NCBI RefSeq assembly: GCF_016654015.1
Contig: NZ_JAEPWM010000002.1
Span: 642,483-706,482 of the forward strand
From: Ramlibacter ginsenosidimutans
GTDB taxonomy: Bacteria > Pseudomonadota > Gammaproteobacteria > Burkholderiales > Burkholderiaceae_C
Length of the DNA: 64,000 bases
Reading direction: 5' to 3'
Shown here: in pieces, positions 45,520 through 52,757 of the stretch
How positions within the stretch are numbered: the first letter of the stretch is position 1
How the letters are laid out: every line of letters starts with the position of its first letter
Program-made: the position numbers and the translations under genes
Notes under the pieces: generated by a model
The model's input: the letters and a program-made list of their open reading frames with translations, nothing else
Told to the model about the DNA's origin: nothing
Database searches by the model: none

Positions 45520-45740
45520 TAGACGACCGCAGCAGAACCGCGCGCAGCGTGCTCCAGTACGGCACGAGCCTGTTCCAGGGACACCCCCGGGAACCACTGG
45601 ACGAACTCCTGGATGGAAGCGCCGTCCTCCAGGTTCTGGAACAGCGCGGCAACGGGAACGCGCGTGCCTCGGAACACCCACGCACCACTCACGCGGCTCG
45701 GGTCCTGTTCCACGGCAGGACAGGCGGACCAATCGATCAT
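45519..45740 (-). CDS. DUF433 antitoxin
   Basis: The 73-residue DUF433 protein: CPAVEQDPSRVSGAWVFRGT RVPV (R-G-T-R-V-P-V is the family signature), LEDGASIQEFVQWFPGVSLE and a C-terminal helix. DUF433 proteins have a winged-helix fold and precede DUF5615 toxins. It is the first gene of the pair and likely represses its own promoter in the 121-base gap shared with the sigma-factor gene. Confidence 0.88.
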   Translation of the reverse strand: MIDWSACPAVEQDPSRVSGAWVFRGTRVPVAALFQNLEDGASIQEFVQWFPGVSLEQARAVLEHAARGSAAVV

Positions 45741-45826
45741 GCGATCGATGCTAGCACTTGGCCGCTGCGCGTCAATGCACCCAGCATGCGTTGGCTCACA
45801 CCGCCTTGAGTCGGCAGCAGCGCCCC

Positions 45827-45853
45827 TGTCACAATCCCGCCCTCTCGTTCGTC
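45827..45853 (+). promoter_or_regulatory. ECF41-type promoter of the sigma-factor gene
   Basis: TGTCACA (45827-45833), 16 bases, then CGTC (45850-45853). This is the -35/-10 pattern known for ECF41 sigma factors and is repeated with the same 16-base spacer upstream of the next gene. The expected transcript start (5-9 bases past CGTC) falls at or next to the ATG at 45862. Confidence 0.85.
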
Positions 45854-45861
45854 TTCATGGC

Positions 45862-46755
45862 ATGAACCCTCCTGCCCAGGCGGCGGATGCCCGCCACGAT
45901 GGTTTCGAGGCCCTGCGGCCGCGCCTGTTCGGCATCGCGTATCGCATGCTCGGCCTGCGCGCGGATGCCGAGGACGTGGTGCAGGATGCCTGGTTGCGCT
46001 GGCGTGACACGGACCCGGCTTCGCTGCAGTCGGCCGAGGCGTGGCTGGTCACCGTGGTCACGCGGCTCGCGATCGACCGCCTGCGCGCCGCGAAGCTCGA
46101 GCGCGAACACTATGTCGGCGAATGGCTGGCCGAGCCGCTGGTGGCCTTGGACGAGCACTCGCCCGAGCGCATCGCCGAGCGCGCCGACGAGCTCTCCCTG
46201 GCCTTGCTGCACGTGCTGGAACGACTCGGCCCCGAGGAGCGGGCCGCCTACCTCCTGCGCCAGGCCTTCGACTACGAGTACGCGGAGATCGCTGCCATCC
46301 TCGGCAAGACGGAGCCGGCGATCCGGCAGTCCGTGCACCGCGCGACCGAGCGTGTGCGGCTGGAGCGGCCGCGCTTCGAGGTGTCGCGCGACATGCACGT
46401 CCAACTGCTGCAGCGTTTCGTCGCTGCGGCGAGCTCGGGCGATCGCGCGGCCATCCGCGCGCTGGTCGCGGACAACGTCGCGACGATCGGCGACGGCGGC
46501 GGCAAGGTGCCCTCGGTGCGCGGCGGCATGCATGGCGGCGAGCGCGTGACGAACCTGTTCTGGGCGCACTACCTGCGCCTCGGTCCGCGCATCGCCTGGC
46601 GCATTGCCGACATCAATGGCGCGCCGGGCCTGCTGCGCTTCATCGACGGCCAGCTCGAATCGGCGCAGCAGGTGGAGACCGACGGCGAGCGCATCGTCGC
46701 GATCTACTCCGTGCGCAATCCGGACAAGCTGGCGCGCATCGCTGCGGCGCCTTAG
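45862..46755 (+). CDS. ECF41-group RNA polymerase sigma factor (SigJ-like)
   Basis: The 297-residue ECF sigma factor has region 2 (FEALRPRLFGIAYRMLGLRA, DAEDVVQDAWLRW) and region 4 (LGPEERAAYLLRQAFDYEYA, EIAAILGKTEPAIRQSVHRA), plus a C-terminal SnoaL-like domain (about 180-297) that controls activity in cis. The ECF41 marks are WLAEP (88-92, in place of WLPEP), DGGGK (211-215) and NPDKL (286-290). No anti-sigma factor is linked, as expected for the group. The upstream ATG at 45857 is out of frame and stops at once, so 45862 is the start. Confidence 0.95.
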   Translation: MNPPAQAADARHDGFEALRPRLFGIAYRMLGLRADAEDVVQDAWLRWRDTDPASLQSAEAWLVTVVTRLAIDRLRAAKLEREHYVGEWLAEPLVALDEHSPERIAERADELSLALLHVLERLGPEERAAYLLRQAFDYEYAEIAAILGKTEPAIRQSVHRATERVRLERPRFEVSRDMHVQLLQRFVAAASSGDRAAIRALVADNVATIGDGGGKVPSVRGGMHGGERVTNLFWAHYLRLGPRIAWRIADINGAPGLLRFIDGQLESAQQVETDGERIVAIYSVRNPDKLARIAAAP

Positions 46756-46757
46756 CC

Positions 46758-46784
46758 TGTCACAACCGCGGCGCCCTGGCCGTC
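46758..46784 (+). promoter_or_regulatory. ECF41-type promoter of the AhpD-like gene
   Basis: TGTCACA (46758-46764), 16 bases, CGTC (46781-46784). Identical boxes and spacer to the copy before the sigma-factor gene. It starts 2 bases after the sigma-factor stop and gives a leader of about 40 bases to the ATG at 46831. Confidence 0.87.
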
Positions 46785-46830
46785 TTGTCTACGGAAGCGC
46801 CGTGCTTCCATCCGAACAGGAGTGATCAGA

Positions 46831-47295
46831 ATGTCCCAGCAAGCCCGCCTGGCCTACCAGGCGCTCGCCCCGCAATCCACCCAGGCGCTGGTCGCCTTCT
46901 CCCGCGCCGCCGCGCCGCACATCGATGCGCGGCTGCACGAACTGGTGAACCTGCGCATCTCGCAGATCAACGGCTGCGCGTTCTGCATGGACATGCATGC
47001 CGCCGCGCTGCTGAAGATGGACGTGCCCCCGCGTGCGCTGCACGTGCTCGCCGGTTGGCGCGAAGCGGGGCGCCTCTTCAGCGACCGCGACCGCGCCGCG
47101 CTGGCCTGGGTCGAAGCCGTGAACGCCGTACCGCAGCGCGCGCCGAGCGACGCGGAGTTCGAGGAAGCGCGCAAGCAGTTCAGCGACCAGGAACTGGCCG
47201 AACTCACCTTCGTCGTGGGTGCGATCCGCGCGTGGAACATGCTCAATGCGAGCTTCCACATGCCGGTGCCGCAGCAGCCGTACGAGGCGCACTAG
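46831..47295 (+). CDS. AhpD-like carboxymuconolactone decarboxylase-family protein
   Basis: The 154-residue all-helical protein has the AhpD core LHELVNLRISQINGCAFCMD MHA with redox pair C-x-x-C (GCAFC) and nearby His, and a second helix pair DRDRAALAWVEAVNAV. CMD-family genes with this motif are the standard partners of ECF41 sigma factors, and the shared promoter supports that it is the sigma factor's target. It may act in peroxide or electrophile defence. The ATG at 46831 is preferred to a GTG at 46822, which overlaps the ribosome-binding site. Confidence 0.93.
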   Translation: MSQQARLAYQALAPQSTQALVAFSRAAAPHIDARLHELVNLRISQINGCAFCMDMHAAALLKMDVPPRALHVLAGWREAGRLFSDRDRAALAWVEAVNAVPQRAPSDAEFEEARKQFSDQELAELTFVVGAIRAWNMLNASFHMPVPQQPYEAH

Positions 47296-47300
47296 CGATC

Positions 47301-47520
47301 AGAAGCTGTGAATGAATTGATCGCGCCCACGACGGTACGCCTCAGGGCGCAGGCGTAGGCGCGGCCCGCCGTCCAGGCTGGCCGCCCGGACAAGGGGCGC
47401 AACACCCGCATGTGCCCTGAGGCGTGCCGGCCCGAAGGGCGAGCCTGGGGCTGCGAGCGTCAACGAAACTCTGCCGCCAGGAAGGCTCGCGTGGGTGTGA
47501 GCAATTCGTTCGCAGCTTCT
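47301..47520. mobile_element. MITE-like element with 19-bp terminal inverted repeats
   Basis: A 220-base element. The left end is AGAAGCTGTGAATGAATTG (47301-47319) and the right end, reverse-complemented, is AGAAGCTGCGAACGAATTG (47502-47520): 17 of 19 match. Inside is a perfect 10-bp inverted repeat GCCTCAGGGC (47339-47348)/GCCCTGAGGC (47414-47423). No transposase frame fits. It fills the gap between two convergent genes and supplies the first base of the DUF3237 gene's stop codon. A target duplication is not clear. Confidence 0.7.
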
Positions 47521-47987
47521 TAATCCATCTGGAAGAACGTCATGCGCACCTCGTCGGGCCGGCGCACGCCGGTGCCCACGAAGACGCGCTCGTTGATCCA
47601 GGCCAGCGAGGGTGCCGAAGTTTCGAAGCTCGGCACGCAGCGGAAATACACGTCGGCGGGATCGACCGGCTCGCCGCGAACGAGCCTGGCCGTCACCTCG
47701 GGCGCGGCCACGCGAATGGCGCGATTCGCCACGAACACCAGCTCGCCGGCCTCGGTCTCGATCACGTAACGCGCATCGAGCTGCGCGAGCGTGGGTGACA
47801 CGATGGCCTGGAAGTCCGCGCCGCCGGACAGCACGCGGCCCGTCCAGCCCTCGCCCTGCACCTCGCCCCCGACGATGGGGATGACGCGCCGGTTGCCGGC
47901 AGGTGTCGAGCCGATCTCGTGGGGCGTGCCGACGCGCACCGACAGGTCGGCGAACCAGCGCAGTTGGGGAGGGGCCAGGGGAGTCAT
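47520..47987 (-). CDS. DUF3237-domain protein
   Basis: The 155-residue protein spans the DUF3237 barrel: VGTPHEIGSTPAGNRRVIPI, VGGEVQGEGWTGRVLSGGAD FQ and a RYVIETEAGELVFVANR strand. DUF3237 proteins are single-domain beta-barrels of unknown role, sometimes with lactone or aromatic pathways. The stop codon TAA takes its last base from the end of the MITE-like element, so the element's arrival may have set or kept the C-terminus (DEVRMTFFQMD). Confidence 0.9.
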   Translation of the reverse strand: MTPLAPPQLRWFADLSVRVGTPHEIGSTPAGNRRVIPIVGGEVQGEGWTGRVLSGGADFQAIVSPTLAQLDARYVIETEAGELVFVANRAIRVAAPEVTARLVRGEPVDPADVYFRCVPSFETSAPSLAWINERVFVGTGVRRPDEVRMTFFQMD

Positions 47988-48039
47988 GCGGGCAGGTCCG
48001 TTGGGAAACGAAGCGGCACGATACCCGAACCCGTGCGGA

Positions 48040-48876
48040 TCAGCGCGCCGCCGAGCCGAACAGTGCGTTGAGCTCGGCGCCGGAGGCCGCGTCGGCTAAG
48101 GCGTCGAAGCGCCCTTCGTGCACGATGCCCTGCACCGCCCGCTGGAAGCCACCCCAGGCACTGCGCGCGAGTGCCCCGCCGAGGCTGATGCGCCGCACGC
48201 CGAGCGCCGCGATGTCCTGCACGGTCAGTTCCGTGGCGGACCCGACCAGCAGGTTCACCGGCTTGGGCGCCACTGCCGCGACGACCGCGGCGATCTGCTC
48301 GCGGGTGCGGATGCCGGGTGCGTAGAGGCAATCGGCGCCGGCATCGGAGTAGGCACGCAGGCGGCGGATGGCGTCGTCGAGGTCGGGCCGGTTCACGAAG
48401 AAGTTCTCCGCCCGTCCCACCAGCAGCGTGTCGCCGCCGGCCGCATCGATCGCCGCGCGCGCCGCGCGCATGCGCGCGACGGCATCGGGGAGGTCGCGCA
48501 AGGGCGCATCGGGGTTGCCGGTGGAGTCCTCGATCGAGAGCGCGGCCACGCCAATGTCGATGGCGCGGCGCACGTTGCGCGCGACGCCGTCGGCATCGGT
48601 CGCGAAACCCGCCTCGAAGTCGGCGTTCACCGGCAAGCTGGTGGCGTCCACCATCTCGCGCAGGTGGAGCAGCTCCTCCTCCAGCGTCATCTGGCCGTCG
48701 GCCTTGCCGTGCCGCCACGCCGCGCCGGAACTGGTCGTGGCGAGTGCGGGAAAGCCCGCGTGCTGCAGGTACTTCGCGCTGCCGACGTCCCAGGGGTTGG
48801 GCAGGACGAAGCAGCCGGCGGCATGCAGTTCGCGAAAGCGGCGGCGGCGCGCAGTCGGGTCGGAAGCGGCGGACAT
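48040..48876 (-). CDS. isocitrate lyase/PEP mutase-family protein
   Basis: The 278-residue TIM-barrel enzyme of the PEP-mutase/isocitrate lyase superfamily. Features: CFVLPNPWDVGSAKYLQHAG, ATTSSGAAW, LPVNADFEAGFA with the metal-binding Asp (NADFE), ALSIEDSTG and AENFFVNRPDL. The K-K-C-G-H loop of true isocitrate lyase is absent, so it is more likely an oxaloacetate- or carboxyphosphonate-type lyase. Substrate unknown. Separated from the DUF3237 gene by 52 bases on the same strand. Confidence 0.9.
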   Translation of the reverse strand: MSAASDPTARRRRFRELHAAGCFVLPNPWDVGSAKYLQHAGFPALATTSSGAAWRHGKADGQMTLEEELLHLREMVDATSLPVNADFEAGFATDADGVARNVRRAIDIGVAALSIEDSTGNPDAPLRDLPDAVARMRAARAAIDAAGGDTLLVGRAENFFVNRPDLDDAIRRLRAYSDAGADCLYAPGIRTREQIAAVVAAVAPKPVNLLVGSATELTVQDIAALGVRRISLGGALARSAWGGFQRAVQGIVHEGRFDALADAASGAELNALFGSAAR

Positions 48877-48961
48877 GGGACCTCCAGGCAGTGGCTCGCC
48901 ATTCTGCCCGCGTTGCGGGGGAACTGTCGCGGGGGCGCGTGCAGTCCGCCGGCCCGCGTGG

Positions 48962-49237
48962 TCACTGCGGCGGCGGACCGCCGAAGCCGCGCCGCGTGAA
49001 CCGGCGCAGCACGCGCCACGCGTCGAGCGTGACGAAACCCGACCAGACCAGCGCCATCACGAACAGCACGCCCGCCATCGCCGTCACCGCCGGTTCGTCG
49101 GAGGTGAACGTGAACCAGCCGATGACGACCACGGCGGCCCAGGGCGCCGCGTTCATCACGATGGCGGCGAACCAGGTCCGGCCCGGACGCGCCAGGGAGG
49201 CCGCGCCGCGGATGCGGTGCTCTGTCTGCTTTCGCAT
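48962..49237 (-). CDS. small membrane protein (2 spans)
   Basis: A 91-residue protein with two predicted membrane segments (FAAIVMNAAPWAAVVVIGWF and VTAMAGVLFVMALVWSGFVT) and basic ends (MRKQTEHRIRG; VLRRFTRRGFGG). Family not recognised. A longer start at 49315 would add 26 residues that look unnatural. Head-to-head with the quinone oxidoreductase gene. Confidence 0.65.
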   Translation of the reverse strand: MRKQTEHRIRGAASLARPGRTWFAAIVMNAAPWAAVVVIGWFTFTSDEPAVTAMAGVLFVMALVWSGFVTLDAWRVLRRFTRRGFGGPPPQ

Positions 49238-49371
49238 GCGTTTGCTCGGGGTGAGAAGCGAATCATGCAGCACCTTCGTCGCCCGAACGCCGCCCCGGGT
49301 TTCCTGCATGGACACGGCGGGATCGCGCGCTTAACTTGGCGCCTTCCGCAAGCGAGACCCACGGGGATGCC

Positions 49372-50364
49372 ATGCAGTCGTACTGGATGCTGATGAGCGA
49401 AACCGCGACGCAACTGGAAGTGCGCGAGGTGCCGGTGCCGGCTCCCGGGCCGGGGCAATTGCTGGTGCACGTGCGCGCTGCCTCGCTCAACCGCGGCGAG
49501 TTCGTGGTCGGCCACGGCCTGCACGGCAAGGCCGGGTCGTGGAAGGCCATCGGCGGCGAATCGGCCGGTGAGGTCGCCGCGCTGGGGCAGGGCGTCGCGG
49601 GCTGGCGGGAAGGCGATCGCGTGATGGGCCGCTGCGCCGGCGGCTTCTCGGAATACGCGCTGATGGATGTGGGCGAGGCGATGCCGGTGCCGGCCAGCTT
49701 GTCGTGGGAAGAGGCGGCCTCGATTCCGCTGGTGTTCCTCGTCACCTTCGACATGCTGGTGCTGCAGGGTCGGCTGAAGGCCGGCGAGTGGGTGCTGGTG
49801 AACGGCGTGTCCTCCGGTGTCGGCGTGTCGTCGCTGCAGCTGGCCAAGGCGCTAGCCGCAAAGGTGATCGGCACCTCGGGCTCCGCCGCCAAGCTGGAGG
49901 CGCTCAAGCCCCTGGGGCTGGACGTGGGGCTGGCCACGCGGGCAGCGGACTTCGCGCCACGGGTGATGGAGCTCACTGGGCAGCACGGCGCCGACCTCGT
50001 GATCAACACCGTCGGCGGCACGGTGTTCGCCGAGGACATCCGCGCGATGGCGTTCGAGGGGCGCCTGGCCACCGTCGGCTACCTCGACGGCGTGCTGGAG
50101 GCGCCGCTGGATCTCGGCGCCTTGCATGCGAAGCGGCTGGTCCTGTTCGGCGTCTCCAACAAGCTGCGCACGAAGGCGCAGAAGGCGGCCTCGGTGCCGC
50201 GCTTCGTCGCGGAGGTCCTGCCGCATTTCGCTGCCGGCCGCATCCGGCCGCACATCGACCGCGTCTACGCGTTCGGGCAGCTCGAGGAGGCGAAGGCGCG
50301 CATGGAAGCGGGCGGGCACGTGGGCAAGATCGTCCTGCGCGCCCCGGCCGCCGGTCACGGCTGA
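49372..50364 (+). CDS. quinone oxidoreductase-type MDR protein
   Basis: The 330-residue medium-chain dehydrogenase/reductase has a GroES-like N-terminal domain (VPVPAPGPGQLLVHVRAASL; GESAGEVAALGQGVAGWREG) and a Rossmann NADPH domain with VLVNGVSSGVGVSSLQLAKA, followed by GADLVINTVGG. Zinc-ligand cysteines of alcohol dehydrogenases are missing, so it is a zinc-independent quinone-oxidoreductase or enoyl-reductase type. The actual substrate is not predictable. Confidence 0.93.
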   Translation: MQSYWMLMSETATQLEVREVPVPAPGPGQLLVHVRAASLNRGEFVVGHGLHGKAGSWKAIGGESAGEVAALGQGVAGWREGDRVMGRCAGGFSEYALMDVGEAMPVPASLSWEEAASIPLVFLVTFDMLVLQGRLKAGEWVLVNGVSSGVGVSSLQLAKALAAKVIGTSGSAAKLEALKPLGLDVGLATRAADFAPRVMELTGQHGADLVINTVGGTVFAEDIRAMAFEGRLATVGYLDGVLEAPLDLGALHAKRLVLFGVSNKLRTKAQKAASVPRFVAEVLPHFAAGRIRPHIDRVYAFGQLEEAKARMEAGGHVGKIVLRAPAAGHG

Positions 50365-50462
50365 GCCTCGCACCAGCGTAGTCCTACATCAATGCGCGGG
50401 CGCCGCTCGATGGCGTCCGTGCCCTCGTCGCGTACCTTGGTGTGCTATCCAAGGAGAACACG

Positions 50463-50897
50463 ATGGCTCAACAAGATGCTTGCACCCTGCTCGATGCCGA
50501 CCACAACGAAGTGATCGGGATGTTCGAACAGTACAAGGCCGCGCACGACGCGCGCCGCCACGAACTGCTGGCGTCGCAGATCGCGCAGAACCTGGTGGTG
50601 CACATGCAGATCGAGGAGGAAATCTTCTATCCCGCGTTCCAGCGCGCCACCGGCGACGAGGCGCTGCTGCAGGACGCGATCAGGGAGCACAACGAAGCGC
50701 GCGAGCTGATCGCGCAGATCGACAAGGACCGGCGGAACGCGAAGCTGATGCTCGCCCTGGAGGACAACATCCTCGACCACGTGAACGACGAGCGCGAGAA
50801 GATGTTCCCCAAGGCGCGCGCGACGCCGGGCATGGACCTCATGGCACTGGCGGACCAGCTCGAGGCCCGCAAGTCGGAGCTGATGGCGGCCGCCTGA
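50463..50897 (+). CDS. hemerythrin-domain protein
   Basis: The 144-residue single-domain hemerythrin-like protein. Iron ligands are in [30 protein letters not shown] (H-x3-E-E-x-x-x-Y-P), IREHNEARELIAQI and ILDHVNDEREKMFPKA. All expected His and acidic positions are present. It is about 60 residues shorter than the other hemerythrin-type protein at 17123-17740. AAGGAG precedes the ATG by 9 bases. Confidence 0.92.
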   Translation: MAQQDACTLLDADHNEVIGMFEQYKAAHDARRHELLASQIAQNLVVHMQIEEEIFYPAFQRATGDEALLQDAIREHNEARELIAQIDKDRRNAKLMLALEDNILDHVNDEREKMFPKARATPGMDLMALADQLEARKSELMAAA

Positions 50898-50912
50898 GCG
50901 TCGGCCGGGGGA

Positions 50913-51311
50913 TCAGAGCCAGACGGTCCCCTGCGGCATCTGCACTTGCGAGCCGGGGTCGCCCAGGCTGACCAGCGCACCGACCACGAGGCTCACGAAC
51001 GCGATGAAGAGGCTCGCCCAGAAGGCGGTGCCGAAGCTCGCGATCGTGAAGCCGCGCACCAGGCGCGCCACCAGCATCAGCACCAGCGCATTGATCACCA
51101 GCAGGAACAGCCCGAAGGTGATCAGCGTCAGTGGCAGCGTCAGCACCACCAGCACCGGCCGCACGATCGCATTGGCCAGTCCGAGCAGCAAGGCCGAGAT
51201 CCATAGCGATCGGGCATCGGCGAAGTGCAGGCCCCGGAACACGCGATCCGCGAGCCAGAGGGAGAAGGCCGTCAGGGCCCAGTGCAGGAGGAAGGTGACG
51301 AGGTGCGACAT
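50913..51311 (-). CDS. phage-holin-family (YvlD-like) membrane protein
   Basis: The 132-residue membrane protein has four hydrophobic segments (VTFLLHWALTAFSLWLADRV; LWISALLLGLANAIVRPVLV; LTLPLTLITFGLFLLVINAL; GTAFWASLFIAFVSLVVGAL). The R-P-V-L-V-x-L-T-L-P-L-T-x-x-T-F-G stretch is the mark of the PF04020/YvlD family of unknown function. There is no phage context. Confidence 0.9.
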   Translation of the reverse strand: MSHLVTFLLHWALTAFSLWLADRVFRGLHFADARSLWISALLLGLANAIVRPVLVVLTLPLTLITFGLFLLVINALVLMLVARLVRGFTIASFGTAFWASLFIAFVSLVVGALVSLGDPGSQVQMPQGTVWL

Positions 51312-51363
51312 GGTTCGCGCGGAGCATAGCGGCTCCGCGCCCGGGCCGCCGGCGCGCCTCGCC

Positions 51364-51729
51364 TTACTTCGACCGATGGTCGCCCGGCTCGGGCAGCGGC
51401 GGGCGGCGCGCCAGCGCATCGCCCGCGGGCGGGATCCGCGCCCAGGCATTTGCTCCCGGCGGCAGGCTGGGACGCAGCAGGCGCCAGCCCTTGGCCTCCA
51501 TGCACCTGCGCACCTCCGGTGCGACCGGCTGGCTCGCCTGCGCCGGCGTGGCGGCCGCGCTGGCGCAGGCCTGGTAATCCGCATCGGCGCGCTGGCAGCC
51601 AGCGAGCGACAGCAGGACGGCGCAGCCGGCGGCAAGGGCGAATGCGCGGATCCGGCGCGACGCTGGGGGCGTGGCGGCGCCTGGCTGCACGCCGCACGCA
51701 CGGGCGATGGACGCGGCCGCGCGTGCCAT
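51364..51729 (-). CDS. hypothetical lipoprotein
   Basis: About 121 residues from the ATG at 51729, which shares one base with the ddpX stop (TGATG). A hydrophobic stretch FALAAGCAVLLSLAGC ends in a lipobox (LAGC), so the mature protein is probably lipid-anchored, beginning CQRADADYQACASAA. The rest is Ala/Pro-rich with one more Cys pair. Family unknown. It could be translated together with the dipeptidase upstream. Confidence 0.65.
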   Translation of the reverse strand: MARAAASIARACGVQPGAATPPASRRIRAFALAAGCAVLLSLAGCQRADADYQACASAAATPAQASQPVAPEVRRCMEAKGWRLLRPSLPPGANAWARIPPAGDALARRPPLPEPGDHRSK

Positions 51730-52328
51730 CACTCCACGCGGGTGAAGTGCTGGCGCACGTGCTGCCGGTCCAGCATCTCGAAGTGCCACCATTCGTTGGC
51801 GATCCCCTGGAAGCCGCTGCGCAGCATCACGCCGCGCAGCAGTTCGCGGTTGCGCACCTGCTGCGGCGTGAGCCTGCCGGCTTGGAGGTGCTGCGCCTCC
51901 AGCCGGGGATGCGACAGCTCGTTCATCTCGTCGTAGCCGCTGCCCATGTCCAGCTCGCGGCCCTGCGCGTCGACGAGCGTCGCGTCCAGCGCCATGCCGA
52001 AGGAGTGGATGGACCCTTGCGCCGGATCAGCCACGTACTGGCGCAGGTCCGTGCCTTCCAGGTGGTCCCACAACAGGATTTGCACGCGATGCGGCCGCAG
52101 CGCGTCCAGCACCAGCAGCCGGTGGCCCGGGGCTTCGCGGTCCAGCAGCGTCACCGCGCTTTCCAGGCCGCGGGCCGCGAGATGGTGCAGCCAGGCGCAG
52201 TCCATGCTGCCGTACAGGTTGTGGCCGACGAAGTTGTCTTCGCCCGCATAGCGCAGGTCCACCGCGAGGCCGGGCAGGGTCGGGAGGTGACGGAAATCGG
52301 GGTGGGAAGCGATGTCTTCGCAGCGCAT
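51729..52328 (-). CDS. ddpX: D-alanyl-D-alanine dipeptidase (DdpX/VanX type)
   Basis: The 199-residue zinc peptidase of the M15D/VanX family. Ligand motifs are S-x-H-S-F-G-M-A-L-D (SIHSFGMALDATLV; His and Asp bind zinc), the catalytic Glu and third His in ANEWWHFEML, and the DALRPHRVQILLW strand with the substrate Arg. It hydrolyses D-Ala-D-Ala in the cytoplasm and so takes part in recycling of peptidoglycan breakdown products. No vanHA genes are linked, so resistance is not implied. Confidence 0.92.
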   Translation of the reverse strand: MRCEDIASHPDFRHLPTLPGLAVDLRYAGEDNFVGHNLYGSMDCAWLHHLAARGLESAVTLLDREAPGHRLLVLDALRPHRVQILLWDHLEGTDLRQYVADPAQGSIHSFGMALDATLVDAQGRELDMGSGYDEMNELSHPRLEAQHLQAGRLTPQQVRNRELLRGVMLRSGFQGIANEWWHFEMLDRQHVRQHFTRVE

Positions 52329-52454
52329 CGGTGGGGTGGGAATCTCCAATCCTGCGAGGATAGCCGCTCCCCCGCCGGGCCGGGCAGGGACTGTGGTGCC
52401 GATGCGAAGGCCGCTCGTACAATGCCCCTGGCAGCACCACCCGCGACGCACACC

Positions 52455-52751
52455 ATGACCTTCATCCTCTCCCACCAGCTGCTGGACGAAATTCTGCAGA
52501 ATCAGCGCATCAAGTCCAACGATCTCGCGGGCATCGACAAGCTGTTCGGCGGCGCCGACGGTTACTACTGGTACCACACGCTGCGCCACATGTGCCCGAA
52601 GAACGAGGTGCTGGTGTGGAACAGCGCGGAAGACCTGCGCGCCGCCGTGCAAGGCCACGAGAACCGGACGGCGGAGGAGGACGAGGTGAAGCCGCAGCAA
52701 CTGCAGGACGCGCACTTCGCCGCCATGACGGGCCTGCTCGCGGTCCGCTGA
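52455..52751 (+). CDS. hypothetical protein (98 aa)
   Basis: A 98-residue soluble protein, MTFILSHQLLDEILQNQRIK, followed by GGADGYYWYHTLRHMCPKNE. It has a natural composition, with no signal, membrane span or known motif. It precedes the pseudouridine-synthase-like gene by 6 bases and is probably co-transcribed with it. Family unknown to me. Confidence 0.7.
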   Translation: MTFILSHQLLDEILQNQRIKSNDLAGIDKLFGGADGYYWYHTLRHMCPKNEVLVWNSAEDLRAAVQGHENRTAEEDEVKPQQLQDAHFAAMTGLLAVR

Positions 52752-52757
52752 CATCGC

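Noticed and set aside
50913..51311. Phage holin as a sign of a prophage
   Set aside because: The YvlD-like family is only named after holins, and no phage gene lies nearby.
51729..52328. Vancomycin resistance (vanX-like gene)
   Set aside because: The protein is a VanX-family dipeptidase, but there is no vanH or vanA gene and the host is Gram-negative; peptidoglycan recycling is the simpler reading.
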